A stretch of DNA of 64,000 nt from Nissolia schottii (lineage: Eukaryota > Streptophyta > Magnoliopsida > Fabales > Fabaceae), in the NCBI GenBank assembly GCA_003254905.1, contig QANU01054017.1, positions 728,279 to 792,278 on the forward strand, given 5' to 3'. Made by a program: the position numbers and the translations under genes. Positions 33,140 through 46,608 of the stretch are shown piece after piece. Position 1 is the stretch's first letter. Each line of letters starts with the position of its first letter. A model generated the notes under the pieces. It saw only the letters and a list, made by a program, of their open reading frames with translations, had not been told where the DNA came from and ran no database searches.

Positions 33140-35985
33140 AACTGAACAAATGCAAACAGGGTTTTTGTTCTCCAATGAGTTTGGAAGATTCTGCGTTGGA
33201 CTAATTATTATGACACACTGTGTCTGTGTGGTATTAAAAAGGAAGAATGTTCCCCTGCTCTCAGGAACAGAACAAACAACCAACCTAACACTCTGTTGTA
33301 ATCAAGAACTCTGCATACCGCATACCTTTTTTCTTCTCTGTTTTGTAAAAGAGAAATCAAATCAAAAGCTACACAAAATATTTATTATTGTTATGGAACA
33401 TAATGGGTAACTTACACCAGCTAAATCAACTTGTTTTCATCTTTAATGGAATTTGAAGTCAAAAAGGCTTGTTTATAAAAAGGAGACAGAATATTTATAT
33501 ATGTATGTTAAAGGGAAAAAAAAATATATTCAAAACTTGCTACTTGTTATTTAACTTTATTCAGGAAAATAACATTGCGCTTACAGTCTACACAGGAAAG
33601 CATGGGTTGTTATAATTGGACTCGACATGTTAATCTTTGTCTTTTTCTACCTTGTTTTTCAGTTTCTTGTCTTTCCCCTATTATAAAGTTTAATTAATTA
33701 ATTAATAATTTCGATACTAGTGCATTTCTTTATTATTTATTAAAATATGATACACGTCCATAAGTTCAATTTCAAGTTTTCAATTCAATTGCTTATTGAG
33801 TGCAATATCTCAAAATACCATTGTTTGCTAGGCACAGATTATTTGTTGTGCAAGTAATGGTGAGAGCGATTAGCGAAAGGGATTGGTACCGCTGATTCAT
33901 GTTGGCATATATGTTTTGATTAGTATTAAACCACCGATTACTATTTTATTTTGATTATTGTTGGAGGTGATAACTCATACGCTATTTTAATACTAATAAT
34001 ATTATCTAGTAGCACATCTTATCTTATAATATACAAAGAGGGGTTTTCTTATAATACAAGAGACACAATAGGGTTCTTTCTTGCTATCGAATTCATCGAC
34101 GGTTTCATCTTTTTCTAATGCGTCTGCTCCCTTGAAACCAACAAGTTGTGCCCATCAGGTGGTGACAAAATCCCTTGTTGGGGAGTTTATGGCTCTGTGT
34201 TACATAGATCACTCTTTTGCTAATAAGTTAATTACTTTATAGTTGAATTTGAAATACAAGATTGGTTCCCCGCTTTGAACCATTTTTTTCCCTTCTAGAA
34301 TTTCGTAGCTATGCCAAATTATATAATGAAAGTCACTTAGACAGGCAATTAAAATATGTATGCATACTTATTGACTGCAATGTATTAATAAATGTAATCA
34401 AAGGCATTATTCCCCCTTTCCACTTCTTATGTAAAGAAAATTATTACATGATCATGAAATATTAAATAATTTATATTCTATTTAATGATAAATGACATTT
34501 AAATATATTTTTATTTTAAATGACATTTTATTATTGGGTAAAGCATGCAATTCACCTCCATTTTTTAATGATCATGCAATAATTCGCATTAACCCTTATG
34601 TGTATTATCCAAAAAAATTAAAGCTTATGTATCCTGTAGTCAACTATACACGAATAATGAAGGGTGGGGGAGGGGGTGCCAAACCCAAATAAATTCTCCC
34701 ACGATCAAAAGCAGATAGATACTTATGGATTTTTCTTTTCTTTTTCTCTCTCTCTGTTTTTTTTAACAAGCATATATTCACTAAGGCGAAGTTAAGATGC
34801 AAGAATATAGCATCCCAAGATTCCAAAGTTCAAGCAAGCATGTGAAAAACTAATTTAAAGCACGATAGATTCTTCGTTAGGCCTTTTGAAAGTTATATTA
34901 GACAAGTAGCTAGCTCCACATATCCCTTCATTCATGATCAATTCCACCCAATTTAACTTTACCAATGGAAGGGCCTCTCATGTAGCAAATTAAAGTCCCC
35001 TAAGTATCTAATATCTTCCCATGTGGTTTGTTTTATAATTTCCAAAAGGAGTCAGCAGCACAATAGGTGCTAGTTGAGCATGTCTTAATCCACTATAAAG
35101 TTTGTGAGAGCAAATTATGGAGGAAAGTGGGCATCTCCTTTTTAAGCATCCAATCAATTATAACAAGACCTCAAAAGTTAACATATATATGGTAGCCAGT
35201 TTTTGCCACAACTCCTTGCTTGGTGTCGATTAAACATCACTAATTGGGTAGTCTTTCTTCTCTTTGAGAATCAAAATGTAAAAATTAAAGGAGGTGAAGA
35301 TCAATGAGAGGGAGAGGACCAGAGTACACATGTTGAAATGTTGTGAAATGCAGTCTTATTTTCTTTGATCCACTTTATTTGTTATTTTTACCTTTTTTTT
35401 ACATTAAAAAATTAATGCATTTAAATATAATTATGTTTAAATAAATTAATTTTTTTAATGTATTTAAAAAGTGAAAGTGACAAATAAATTAATTAACTGC
35501 AATAAGTTACTACAATAGTTGAAAGCTAACATATATAGCATTGGTAGCTAGGTGTTTGGTGTGTGTATACAAGTCACTACGATATTTAATTCTTTGGTTT
35601 TATGCGGACCACATTGTTTTATTATATATATTTGTAAGTTAATAATCAATTTCATCATAATATTTTTTATTTTAGAAGCATCAATTCAATCGTTACATTT
35701 TTTACTTTATCATTAATTTATTTTGAAAAAAACTGACATCAATTTAATCTTAAAATTTTAAAACTAACATTCATTTAATTTGACTATTACGTTAATGAAA
35801 TTAATAAATTTGAATTATTAAACTAAAATGATATTATATTTTAAAATAATAGAATTAAATTGAGGTCAATAATTTTTTAAAGATAAGTTGATATCAAAGA
35901 AAAATTAAAAATGGACTAAATTGATTATTTACTTTATATCTCACGATAATTACTCTCTTATATTAAATATTCAAATAAATTATGT
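33140..35985. other. intergenic DNA
   Basis: The region directly upstream of the SnRK1 beta gene is probably its promoter. The rest, to the LINE, is AT-rich. No credible gene is present; ORFs of 60-90 residues here have no recognisable motif. GC-richer fragments near 34080-34200 may be pieces of an old retroelement. Confidence 0.4.
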
Positions 35986-38900
35986 GGACCTTTAAGTCAA
36001 GGGATGGAACTTAGGTTTTTGAGAATGACAACCTGAAGAAACTAGCACATGATTTCTTTCAAGATCTCTATACCCTTGACACCATTCCTTCTCCTTTTGT
36101 GCTAAGGAATTGCTTCCCTCCTATTAGTGATGAAAATAAAGAAATGATTCACGCTCCAGTATCATCAGAGGAAATACAAAGAACTCTTTTCAGTATGGGC
36201 GGTCTCAAGGCTCCGGGACCAGATGGCCTACAGGCACTCTTCTTCCAAAGCCAATGGGATATTGTTAAAAAGGACAGTGGAGAAAACTATTAGAAATCTG
36301 TAGAAGCATCCTTCTCAGATTGGAAGCATTAATGAGACTTTTATCTCGCTCATCCCCAAAGTGGATCATCCAGAAACTATGGCCCAGTTCTGTCCTATTG
36401 GTCTCTGTAATGTGATATATAAGTTACTTACCAAGATCATTGCAAACCGTTTGAAGCCCATTATGAATCATGTTATATCTCCTCATCAATGCAGTTTCAT
36501 TCCGGGAAGATTGGGTGTGGACAACGTAGTGATTGCGCAAGAAGTCATTCATAGCATGAGACAGAGAAAGGGTAAAACTGGCTTTCTCGCTATTAAGATT
36601 GACCTTGAAAAGGCATATGATAGGTTGAATTGACACTTTATTATTGATTCTCTCAAAGATATGGGCATCCAGAATGGGTTGATAGAGATTATCTGGCATT
36701 GCATCTCGTCCTCCTCTATGGACATTCTTTGGCATGGTGATCGCACTGGGATTTTTCATCCTTCGCGGGGTATTCGTCAAGGAGACCCCCTATCACCTTA
36801 TATGTTTGTTATTTGCATTGAGAGACTTTCTCAGCTTATTTGTGCAGCTGTAGAGGATGGTCTGTGGAAGCCCGTCTCGCTCAGTAGAGGAGGTCCCAAA
36901 ATATCGCATCTTTGTTTTGCGGATGATCTATTTTTGTTTGTTGAAGCTTTTATGATTCAGGTTGATATCATTAAGCACTGTCTGCAGATGTTCTGTAATA
37001 GTTCTAAACAGAAGGTGAGTATGGAGAAGACAAAAATTTCTTTTTCCCTGAATGTTAATCATAATCGAGCTAAGGAGATTGCGGATGAGTTAGGTTTTTC
37101 TTTGTCTCATGATCTCGGGAAGTACCTGGGTATTCCTCTATTTCATAAAAGAGTTAACAGCCAAACCTTCAGTAGCTTAACTGATAGACTTAGCCAGCGC
37201 TTGCCAAACTGGAAAGCTTCCTCCTTTTCTTTGGAAAGTAGGCTGACGCTTTGTAAATCTGTGATTGAAGCTAGCCCCACTTTTACTATGCAGACTTGCC
37301 TTCTCCCAGCAAAGGTTTGTGACTTCATTGATAAAACGGCTAGAAATTTCCTTTGAGATTCTGTTAATGGAAGAAGACGTATCAGCCTGGTCTCTTGGAA
37401 CTCAGTCTGTAGACCGAAAACAAATGGAGGGCTTGATCTTTGTCAAGCTAGATTGTCGAATATATCCTTCTTGAAAAAACTCGGTTGGGGTCTTATTGTG
37501 AACAAGGAATCTCTATGGGTCCAAGTTTTGAGGAGTAAGTACAGATGTGGAGAGGCCATTATTCCTGAAGTCAAGCCGAGGACTAACCAATCAAATACTT
37601 GGAAAGGCATTACAAAAGCTTGGCAACATGTCCATGATAACATTATATAGCGGGTGGGCAATGGGAACACTATCAGGTTTTGGAAAGATCACTGGATTCC
37701 TGAGTTTTCATCGTTGGAGGCTCACTCTTTAGTTTCATTACCACAGTCTGATCTCCATCTCACTATTGCTTGCTTTGTGAATGATGAAGGTAATTGGGAT
37801 TGGGCTCGCATTTCCCCTATTTTACCTGATAACATTTGTAATCTGATGATAGCTATCCATCCCCCTTCCCCTAGTCTAGGGGATGATTATGTTGCCTGGG
37901 CTCCTGGCCATGACGGCTCTTTCTCTATTAAATCTGCTTATTCTACTCTATCGGGTGAGGATTCAATGCACATCAGAGACCCCCTTCTCAAGTTAATTTG
38001 GAAATGAAAAGGGGTTGAGCGGGTGAAATCTTTTCTCTATCTGGTTTCCAAAGAAGCTTTACTGACTAATGCGACTCGTGCGAATCGTCACCTTTCTTTG
38101 GATAGCTCCTGCCCTCGATGCTCTAATCAGGCTATGGAGACCATCTTGCATGCCCTACGAGATTGCGAGGTAGTTTCGAGGTTTTGGAAGAGGTTGTTGC
38201 ATCCCTCCTGTTGGCATAATTTTTTCGAAGCATCCCTTCACACATGGCTTTTGAAAAATTTGAAGCAAGGCCATCATTTTGGTTGGTATGGTGACCAGGA
38301 ATGGCGCTCAGTGTTTGGTTTAGCCCTTCATTACCTCTGATATGTTCGTAATGATTTTATCTTTAATAACTCTTCCCCTAGTGTTAGTGATCTTTGGTTC
38401 TCCTTTGGATTGAGGCTTAAGCATTATTCTCTTCCGAGACATATATACTCCTCTTCTACCTCTTCTAACTCGGAGGAACACCTAGTTTGTTCGCGCTCCC
38501 CTTCACCTGGATGGGTGGTAGCTGCATTGTGATGGTTATGTGCTTAATTTTAGCAGTGCAAGTTGTGGGGGTCTTATTAGAGACGAATTAGGAAGCTTTG
38601 TTACAGGCTTCTCGGTTAAATTGGGTTTGACATCCATTACCACAGCTGAGCTGTGGGGCATTTTGCATGTGTTAAATATTACATGGCGGGGTGGTTTCAA
38701 GTATGTGCGTGTTGATTGTGATTCACAAAGTGCTATTAAGCTTATCCATAATTGTCATAATCACTTACATCCAACTGCCTCGATTATATCTCGCATTCGC
38801 GAACTTCTATCAAGGAATTGGGTGGTGCGCATTCAGCATGTCTTCTGGGAATCTAACCGAGTTGCGGATTGTCTTGCCCATCTGAGTCATAATCTTGATA

Positions 38901-39048
38901 ATTTTGATATTGCATATTTTGATGTAGCTCCGGTAGCGAGTCGCCCGCTTCTTTTGAATAATTTGATTCAGATCGTGTGGCCTTGTGGGGGCTAGCTCTT
39001 GTTTGTCTTTCTTTGGGCTTTTGCCCCTTTATCTACCAAAAAAAAAAA
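35985..39048 (+). mobile_element. 5'-truncated, degenerate LINE (L1-type) with reverse transcriptase and RNase H
   Basis: Reverse-transcriptase motifs are clear: LKAPGPDGLQALFFQSQWD (36205-36260), IIANRLKPIMN, CSFIPGR, AIKIDLEKAYDRLN, GIRQGDPLSPYMF and the catalytic FADDLFLF (near 36915). A zinc-knuckle-like region follows (CPRC...HALRDC), then an RNase H domain (about 38545-38900: GGLIRDELG, TTAELWGI, VRVDCDSQSAIKLI). It ends with an A11 run at 39038-39048. The 5' end, with endonuclease and ORF1, is missing. Between 36273 and about 38520 one frame is open except for six stop codons, at 36301, 36631, 37354, 37648, 38005 and 38338, each where related proteins carry Trp. There are two frameshifts: one at the A run 36267-36271 and one near 38525. 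It is therefore inactive. No flanking target duplication was found. Confidence 0.9.
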
Positions 39049-42000
39049 CTATTACAGTGACTTTTCATAATTTCTTTCATGACTAATTTCTTTCACTATA
39101 GCTACTTGTTGAACTAAAATTATGTATGGTTTACAGGTTTAAAAAAAATGTTACGTGAGAACACAAAAATAATTATTATTTTATTTCTGACAGTTCTGAT
39201 TTGTAAAATGGATTTGGTTATCTCTTAAGTGAGATTAATATACACACAAATATTAATTTAAGGGTATAAACTTCTTACTCTTATCCCTATAAAATAACAT
39301 TAAAAAACTCACTGTAAAGTTAACATTAAAAGAAAACATTAAAATAAATTTTATAAGTCTCATTTTAGTCACAGGATCATCGACATTTTGGTGTTGTGAA
39401 AAAAAAAAAAACGTGAATACAATTAATACATCATAAATGGTAACTTCAAAGTTTTTCCCATGTAAATTTTAATTAGAGGGAGCATCACATGAGCTGTATT
39501 AATAATGTGCAAGGGACATATTTGAGATGCCACCAAAGGGATCAGTGAAGAGTTATTTGTATTTGTTACTCTCCATCGGTTAAACAGAGGACTTATATTT
39601 TATTACATACATATATGTGTATGTGTGTGTATGTGGGGTTATTTATTTGGATGGTGACGCATATTCAATGAGAGAAAAAGTAAAAATACGCCAATGGCAT
39701 CACTTTCCTTGCCTTAAGGAATAAATAAAGCACACTAATTAAGTAGCTAGCTGTCAGCTTCCTGGCGAAGTCATGAATGTTTATTTTTATTTTTTATTCT
39801 GTTAGTTCTCTCTGGGTTTATTGAAAAAAGTCTTCAAAGAGCATTTGTATAGTAAATAAACGAGGTGTTATTAATATTAATTTTATATGAAAATTTATAC
39901 TTTAATTATTATTAAATGAAATTTTAATGATGTAAGAGTTTTATTAAAATTTTATCTAATAATAAATAAAATATAAATTTTTTACATTGTTTCATATAAA
40001 ATGTGTATATTAATGTTTCTCTTTACGTGTATATGATAAATAAGTGTGACACGAAATAAAATATGGTTTTGCATTGCAACATGAGATCGATGGGTCAAAT
40101 AAAATAAACCCTCTGATTTGCGATGGCCAAGACAAATATGAATCAACCATATGGTAAAACAAAAATAAGCAAGTTATTGCAGACCATGGTTAATTTAATT
40201 GCCTCCTAGCATAGCCAAGGGCTGTTTCATCATGTATATATATGTGTATATATATATATATAGTACTATTATATTATCATAGAGGCTGTATTGATCTTTA
40301 TTGTATTTTCAATGTTCATTTTCTTATTAATTTATATGAAATAGGAACCTCCTAACCAATGACGAGTAGGTAGGTTACTTTGAATTTTCAGCCCGTGCCA
40401 TGCGTGACTGTTGAGATATATATTTCACTTTTCTTCATCATTTACCATAAGGTTCTTAAGGTTACGTACTTGACCGTTAACGCCAAAGTGAACAAAAATG
40501 CACAACAAAATATATAAGCATACATCTAATTAATGAAGATAGAACTCATATTAATAACATTTTTTATATTTATGTAAACTAATTAGGGTAAGTTTTATAA
40601 ATAATAACGTTAACAATTGAACAATATTGAAAATTTCCTAGTCCTCAGAATTGCCAGTTTTCATACTTATTACATGTGTAAGCACTGGATTCAAAGCAAC
40701 AAGACTATGTTAAGAGTGGTCAATAGTGAGGACGAAGATGAACATAACATTATAGTATGGTCCCCTCCAATCTTATGTGAATTGAAATTGACGATCAAAT
40801 GGGAAAACATTCCCTAGTTGAACTTGCATCCCAGCAGCACGGCAATAGCACTAGGATTTTGTTTTCTCAAGTTCCTTTTTCCAATAATAAAGCTATCTAT
40901 CTGCTCAAACCTCGAAGCCAGAAAAGTATTCTTTTACATTAATTAATTAATTAAATAAATTAATTAGAGAGTAAAGCGTGATCCTTTTCATAATGGTTTA
41001 GGGTACATTTGGCTTTCTTTACGAAACTAACAATTGTAAATGGTTGAGGAGGGGGAATCATTACCTTGTTGCTTTTTTGCTGAAAAATGTGGTTTTTTAT
41101 ATTTACTTATTATTTTATCTCCATTTCATCGTATTAGTATGTATAAAGTTTTGATCTACATTCAGGAACTTTTTTTTATTATTATTATTTATTCTTATCT
41201 CCATTTCATTGTATTAGTATGTATAAAATTTTGATCTTCGTTCAGGAACTTATAATTTTAAGTTGTAGTATATGTATTTGATAATTTAGAACGCGCGCGG
41301 CTAATTAATCTTAAATTTCCACCGCTTGATTTTGCTCAAATTAATTTCATTTGTATTTTGAGCTTAGTTACTAACCCTATTCTCTCCAAAGGGTATTATT
41401 TTGGTTGATTTCTCAGAATATTCTCCCTCTTGATAAATGATAGACTAATTTCTATGACCAAAAGTTTAATTGAACATGATATATTCTCTTCTAACAGCAT
41501 TCTTTTTTAATACACATAATCTAAGACCATATTTTTAAACTCAATGTCTAACCAAGACCTTGTTGATATTTGCTAGGTAATTAAACCTTGTATTTTTTTT
41601 TAATGACATTTGAATAGAAATGCATGCAAAACTAACTTGTAAAGTGAAATTAAATGGTTTTGCGATTAATCATTCGCTACTTAATACTTAACTATGATGT
41701 TAAAAAAAAAAAAACAGGCTTATATCATGAAGTTGTATTATCTCTTTTGTCCTTTGACTAGTGTTTTAAAAACTGAACCATGCCTGATAATTAAAGCGAT
41801 TGAATCTTAAACTGATCGTGCTTTTAGTTAAAGTAATTTCTGATTTAATTTTATTTTAATCAACACAGTATCTCAACATCAAATTTGACCGCCGGTTAAA
41901 TCGATTAAACTATGATACCTCAACATTACTTTCCAAGAGAGTTCAAAGATCTCAATGCCAAAATCACATCCATGAATATTGCCAATAGATGACAATAAAT

Positions 42001-44087
42001 GTTTTATAATTTTGTAAAGTATAACATTGTAAACATGATAACGTTGAAACATATTTAATACATTTCTTAATTTCAGATTCGTACATCATAACTCTAGAGT
42101 CAAACTAGGTTATTTTCATTTTGCTCGTGCTTACATAGGAAGTACACAAAAACTCGCATTTTTATATTAATCTACATTTATAGGGAGACAAGATCGAGGT
42201 TAATGGAACAATATTAAACATATTGCTGTGGCATACAAAGCGGAGGTTGCTGCTTCTAGTGCTGTAATAAAGGGGAGCAATCTTATTAAACCCAGTAATT
42301 AAAGTTTCGTTAGAGACTACTCCACAATTACACAAGGAATATGATCAAAATCCTTTGTTAACTGACTAATATTTCAATTTCAGCCGTGTCAGAATGTAAC
42401 TCTATTTTTCAGCCATGATTGACTTAATTTCTATGAAAATAATTTTGCAACCAAAATAAATAAATAAACAACGGTATGGAAGATAAAACGATTACAAAAT
42501 ATTAAGTCTAGTGGCAGATGATGACAAAGCACGTAAGGGTTGTTAACTTGTTATCCTTGCCTTACAGCATATTCAAGCATGGGAGCAATTTCAACTCTTC
42601 GGTACCAAGAATTGTTACGCAGAATCAAATTCTAGATCACTTGATCATGAAGATTCTCACACTTTATTGAGAGACCACTCTCCCAAAATATTAAGTTATT
42701 GGATAAAAGTAAACGAATGATTTTATATCTTAACATTCAAAAAACTTATTATCTTGTCAAAGATGTTTGACACAATTGATAAGAAAACAGATTGTATTCT
42801 AAAAGGAAATGAGTTCGATTCGTGCTGACCCTGATAGAATGACCGGTATCAAACCTATTTAAATTTCTCATATAAAAAAAAGGGAAAGAAAACTTATTTC
42901 CTTGATGATCTTTTGAGAGACAAACTCCTACATGTCTAATGGAAAGAGCAAATTGGCAATGGGTTTGGTTTCACTCAAGTAAATATACTAGTGAATATGA
43001 GTATATGAGTTATGACTAAATAAAGTGGTATGGAGACGCAAGTGTGTGTAGCCACTTGTAAACAATGAGAGGCAATATAATATAACATAATTCTGTTTCT
43101 AATTGAGCTGCAGAGAAATGACAGAATGGGAAGAAAAAATAAACTGTATAGAGGGCTCCTTTGATAATTTTTTTAATAAAAGTGATAGCATTGAAGTTGG
43201 AGATGGAGGAGGTGCCATTTGTTGAGCTCAGACGTTAGCACATGGCTTCTCTACTTCCAACCTCCTAAACGGTAAACTATTACAAACCAGTGGGGGGGGG
43301 GGTTTGGTGGGTTTTTCAAGAGAATCAGATCAGTTGCAGGGGAAACAACCAAAATTGGTCTTAATTTAATGAAAGTAAGCAACCCCCTTCTTTCTTTTTT
43401 TTTTATTCCCTTCATTTTTTTTAAATGTCCAATGCAGGACTTGGGAACTGTGATTCTTTCATGATGCAAACTGCATAGTGCATAGTAGTACTTCAGTACA
43501 AGTACTCCAGGCCTGTTGTTTTAGGTATTGCAAAGCCCTTCAGTTTCACTATCTGTTCCTCATCTTTTCAATACAGCCTACTACCACTACCTTGTCTTGC
43601 TTCTTTTTTATTTTTGACAGATATATGAATAGTAGATTCAATTGCAAATCCTAGCACTACACACACACAATTTGTTTGCTAGTAACCCTATTTCCATGTT
43701 GAGATACAAGAAACACAGTATAGAAGGTCAAAGAATAGGCTTAATTCTTGAAAACCCTTACACCTTTAGCTGATTCCTGCATCTTCAATCTAAAGTAAAA
43801 CATCTACCAATGCCATCATTGTTATATTTGGAACTCGTTTAGTTCTAAACTCGAGAGGAAAAAAAGAATTAGAAATTGGATGTACCCTAGGCCCATGTTT
43901 TAGTTTGTTCTCCTAAGCTCACAAAACAGTTGTGTCCGCTGCTTCTTTTGATCTGATCTAATTGAGTTAAAGCCCCTTTAAAGTATTTACTATTCTTATT
44001 TCTTTTGAATTGTTTTTTCTTTAGACAAAATACACTTTTTTTGGTCCAGGTCACGAACTAATTATAGGCTTTCTTTTTTGGCAACTC
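39049..44087. other. long AT-rich intergenic region
   Basis: No gene is supported across about 5 kb. Microsatellites (TA) lie near 40240-40262. A short tandem duplication is at 41114-41253. A stretch at about 42745-42890 has a tRNA B-box-like word (GAGTTCGATTCG) and could be a SINE remnant, but no ends were found. The last few hundred bases should hold the promoter of the gene at 44088. Confidence 0.45.
41114..41253 (+). repeat. short tandem duplication, two copies at 80-bp spacing
   Basis: About 60 bases starting TTATCTCCATTTCATCGTAT and ending TTCAGGAACT occur at 41114-41173 and again at 41194-41253 with four or five differences, separated by an ATT-rich linker. It is a simple local duplication. 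Confidence 0.75.
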
Positions 44088-44864
44088 ATGGGGTTGGAAA
44101 GCAAAGTCAGTAATCAAATGCATTCTTGTTCTTTGTTGTTCTTATTCAAGAATACTACACCCTCATGGATGGCTCTCCTTGCTCTCCTGCTTCTTTTTTC
44201 CAGCTACCTGCTGTTGGGATTTGGGTATTTTTCTATCCTCTACACATCTCTAGCACTGCTTTTCTCAACTCTTTTCTACACAGTGTCAAAGCACAAAGCA
44301 CTAGTGGAAGAAAATGTTCCGAGCCCTCCTGAAGAGGGAAGCTCAGACCACTGGGAAATCATTGCACCATCCCCATTGTGCAAGAAGCATCATGAGGAGG
44401 CAGTAACAGAAGCAGCAGCAAAGGAATTAGCACCAGAAGATGTTAACTACTCGGCCACATCACCGCCAGGTTTGATATCAGTGAGTGAGTTTCAAGAGCA
44501 GTTTTCATCTAATTCTGAGGACTCTGAAGAGGTGGATTGGCCATTCCCATATGCTGTGGACCACAGCCCTGATTGCTCTGATGGGTCAATCTCTGATGAG
44601 GAGAGCCTCATAGAAATTGCACTTCCAAGTGGACACTATGTGGGTCAAGAGAACAAGGATACTGAGGCAAAGTACAACAAAAAATGCAGTCTGCAGCAGA
44701 AGAAGAGGGATCAGTTATCATCAGCTGCTGAGGCTCTCTTCAGCCATCAGAGCCTGATGGAGTTCTTATCAGAGCTTAATGATGTGAGTGAAGAAGAAAA
44801 CTTGATAGAGATTGACATATCCATGGGTTCCATTAAGTACTCAAGGTTTGAAATAAAAGCTTGA
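44088..44864 (+). CDS. membrane-anchored acidic protein of unknown function
   Basis: Intronless, 258 residues. Residues about 26-66 are strongly hydrophobic (WMALLALLLLFSSYLLLGF, then FSILYTSLALLFSTLFYTV), likely two closely spaced membrane spans. The remaining about 190 residues are soluble and acidic, rich in Ser and Glu, with no cysteine-rich or enzyme motif. A short phrase occurs twice: EESLIEIALPSG at about residues 174-185, and EENLIEIDISMGS near the C-terminus. That may be a conserved interaction motif. I do not recognise a named family; similar plant proteins are annotated only as transmembrane proteins. Codon use is normal for the window. The stop is followed within 180 bases by a TRIM element. 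Confidence 0.78.
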   Translation: MGLESKVSNQMHSCSLLFLFKNTTPSWMALLALLLLFSSYLLLGFGYFSILYTSLALLFSTLFYTVSKHKALVEENVPSPPEEGSSDHWEIIAPSPLCKKHHEEAVTEAAAKELAPEDVNYSATSPPGLISVSEFQEQFSSNSEDSEEVDWPFPYAVDHSPDCSDGSISDEESLIEIALPSGHYVGQENKDTEAKYNKKCSLQQKKRDQLSSAAEALFSHQSLMEFLSELNDVSEEENLIEIDISMGSIKYSRFEIKA

Positions 44865-45042
44865 GGTTATACTTGCACTACTTGTTTTGGAAGTTCAATA
44901 ACTGTTTCCAAGTTCTTTTTTTTATATATCCACCTGGATATATTTGGTAGGATTTTGGAATTGTAATACTTACTATGATAAGCTTGTATTATTGTGTTAT
45001 ATAAAGTGTTGTGCAGTGTCAGCTTCTGTTCCTCATATCCAT

Positions 45043-45437
45043 TGATAGGTACCCAAACCCCTGGAGAGCCCATCCCCAAAAGCTAGCTGTTAGGGAGGGA
45101 GAGCCAAGAGCTTAAATACCCCATCAAGCAGCCCATACTACCCGATGTGGGACTTTGCCCATACAAAGTCCCTATCAATACACCCTCCCCGGAAAGCCGA
45201 CGTCCCGGCGGCTCCACTCTATGGCGCTTCACTCGGCCCTGGCCGGTCAGCCCCTCCGCAGGTAGCCCTTTCCGATGCGTCGACTACCGGCTCTGATACC
45301 ATTGATAGGTACCCAAACCCCTGGAGAGCCCATCCCCAAAAGCTAGCTGTTAGGGAGGGAGAGCCAAGAGCTTAAATACCCCATCAAGCAGCCCATACTA
45401 CCCGATGTGGGACTTTGCCCATACAAAGTCCCTATCA
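45043..45437 (-). mobile_element. TRIM retrotransposon with two identical 135-bp LTRs
   Basis: Two 135-bp direct repeats, 45043-45177 and 45303-45437, are identical base for base as I read them. Each begins TGATAGG and ends CCTATCA. The 125-bp interior has, on the minus strand directly after the LTR and a one-base spacer, TGGTATCAGAGC (complement at 45290-45301), a primer-binding site for initiator tRNA-Met. On the other side a purine tract, CCGGGGAGGGTG, abuts the second LTR. Each LTR carries a perfect hairpin, GGGACTTTG...CAAAGTCCC. There is no coding sequence. The 395-bp size, the PBS and the PPT fit a terminal-repeat retrotransposon in miniature on the minus strand. Flanking 5-mers (TCCAT and TACTT) do not match. 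Confidence 0.92.
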
Positions 45438-46569
45438 TACTTTGGATACTCATTAAAGTGCGTTGTATTATGATGTATGACATTGACCCCCCCTTTCTTG
45501 AATTCTAATTAATGATCATTAAAGTAACAAAACTAAAGTTGAAAGAGGTTGTATCTAATTGATTGAAATTCCACAGGCTAACATTTTTTTTTCTACCTGA
45601 CTATTGCTTTAGTTCCCCCTCTTGCATTCTGCACCTTAAACTCTCTTCCAGGATCAAGAAACAAATCACATTTTAGATTACTCATGTATGAATTGAATGT
45701 TTTTCGTTGCTAGATTCTCTTCTGATGATTGAATATGATTTGCAAAATAATGTATGCAGCAAAGAGTCACAGACTACATCTAGCAGGTAGGATTAGTTGC
45801 AATATTGCAAGTTAGTTAGCGGCTAGCATCAGTTTATCTTGCTCAAATTTGTTTTTTAGTTTAGTTCTCTCGCTTAATTGATTAATATAATATATATATA
45901 TATATATAGTAACATTTATAGAGTTCACGAAAACGACGTTTGTGATTGTGACCCTTTGGCCTAGTCTAGTGGTCTCTATCATAAGGGAATTAAAAAACTT
46001 AAGACGATAATCTTATGGGAATTAGACAGTATTGCGGGCTGCTGATATATACAATTGAAGAGTGACCTCATAATATTCGACTCACTAATATTGTTCACCC
46101 TCCTTGAATTGGAAAATCTTCAAAGTTCCCCTTTGAGGTGGTTACTGTGGCCACTTTGTCAAACATCAAATCATGTTCCAAACACTGATGGATGAGCTGC
46201 AGAACTAGCTAGCAGTTCATTTTGTTTTTCTTTGTCAAAGAGCATAATCGTGCTTATTTTTAAAGCAATTTCATACATCGGTTGGACATATTATATACTC
46301 TTTTTGTGAAATAGTTCACACATTCTGTGATCTAAGCATGGCTTTGACACAAAGCAACAACTCTTACAAGATGAGGAAATTAAAGCCAAAAACTGCGTTG
46401 CTTGTGATCTCTTGAATCTCTCAAAGGCCAAATAAGATTGAGCATAATATATATAATGAAGAAAAGTTTCTACTAACTTCATCATCATGATATAATTATT
46501 ACTTTGCTAGCTAATATTACCTCTAGTAAAATTAGTTAACTTCGTTTGATCTTTCATGCATAGATATAC

Positions 46570-46608
<39 letters not shown>

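Noticed and set aside
42745-42890. Second SINE suggested by a B-box-like word
   Set aside because: No A-box at the right distance and no target duplication were found.
45145-45375. 76-codon ORF across the TRIM element
   Set aside because: It spans LTR and internal non-coding sequence; TRIM elements do not encode protein.
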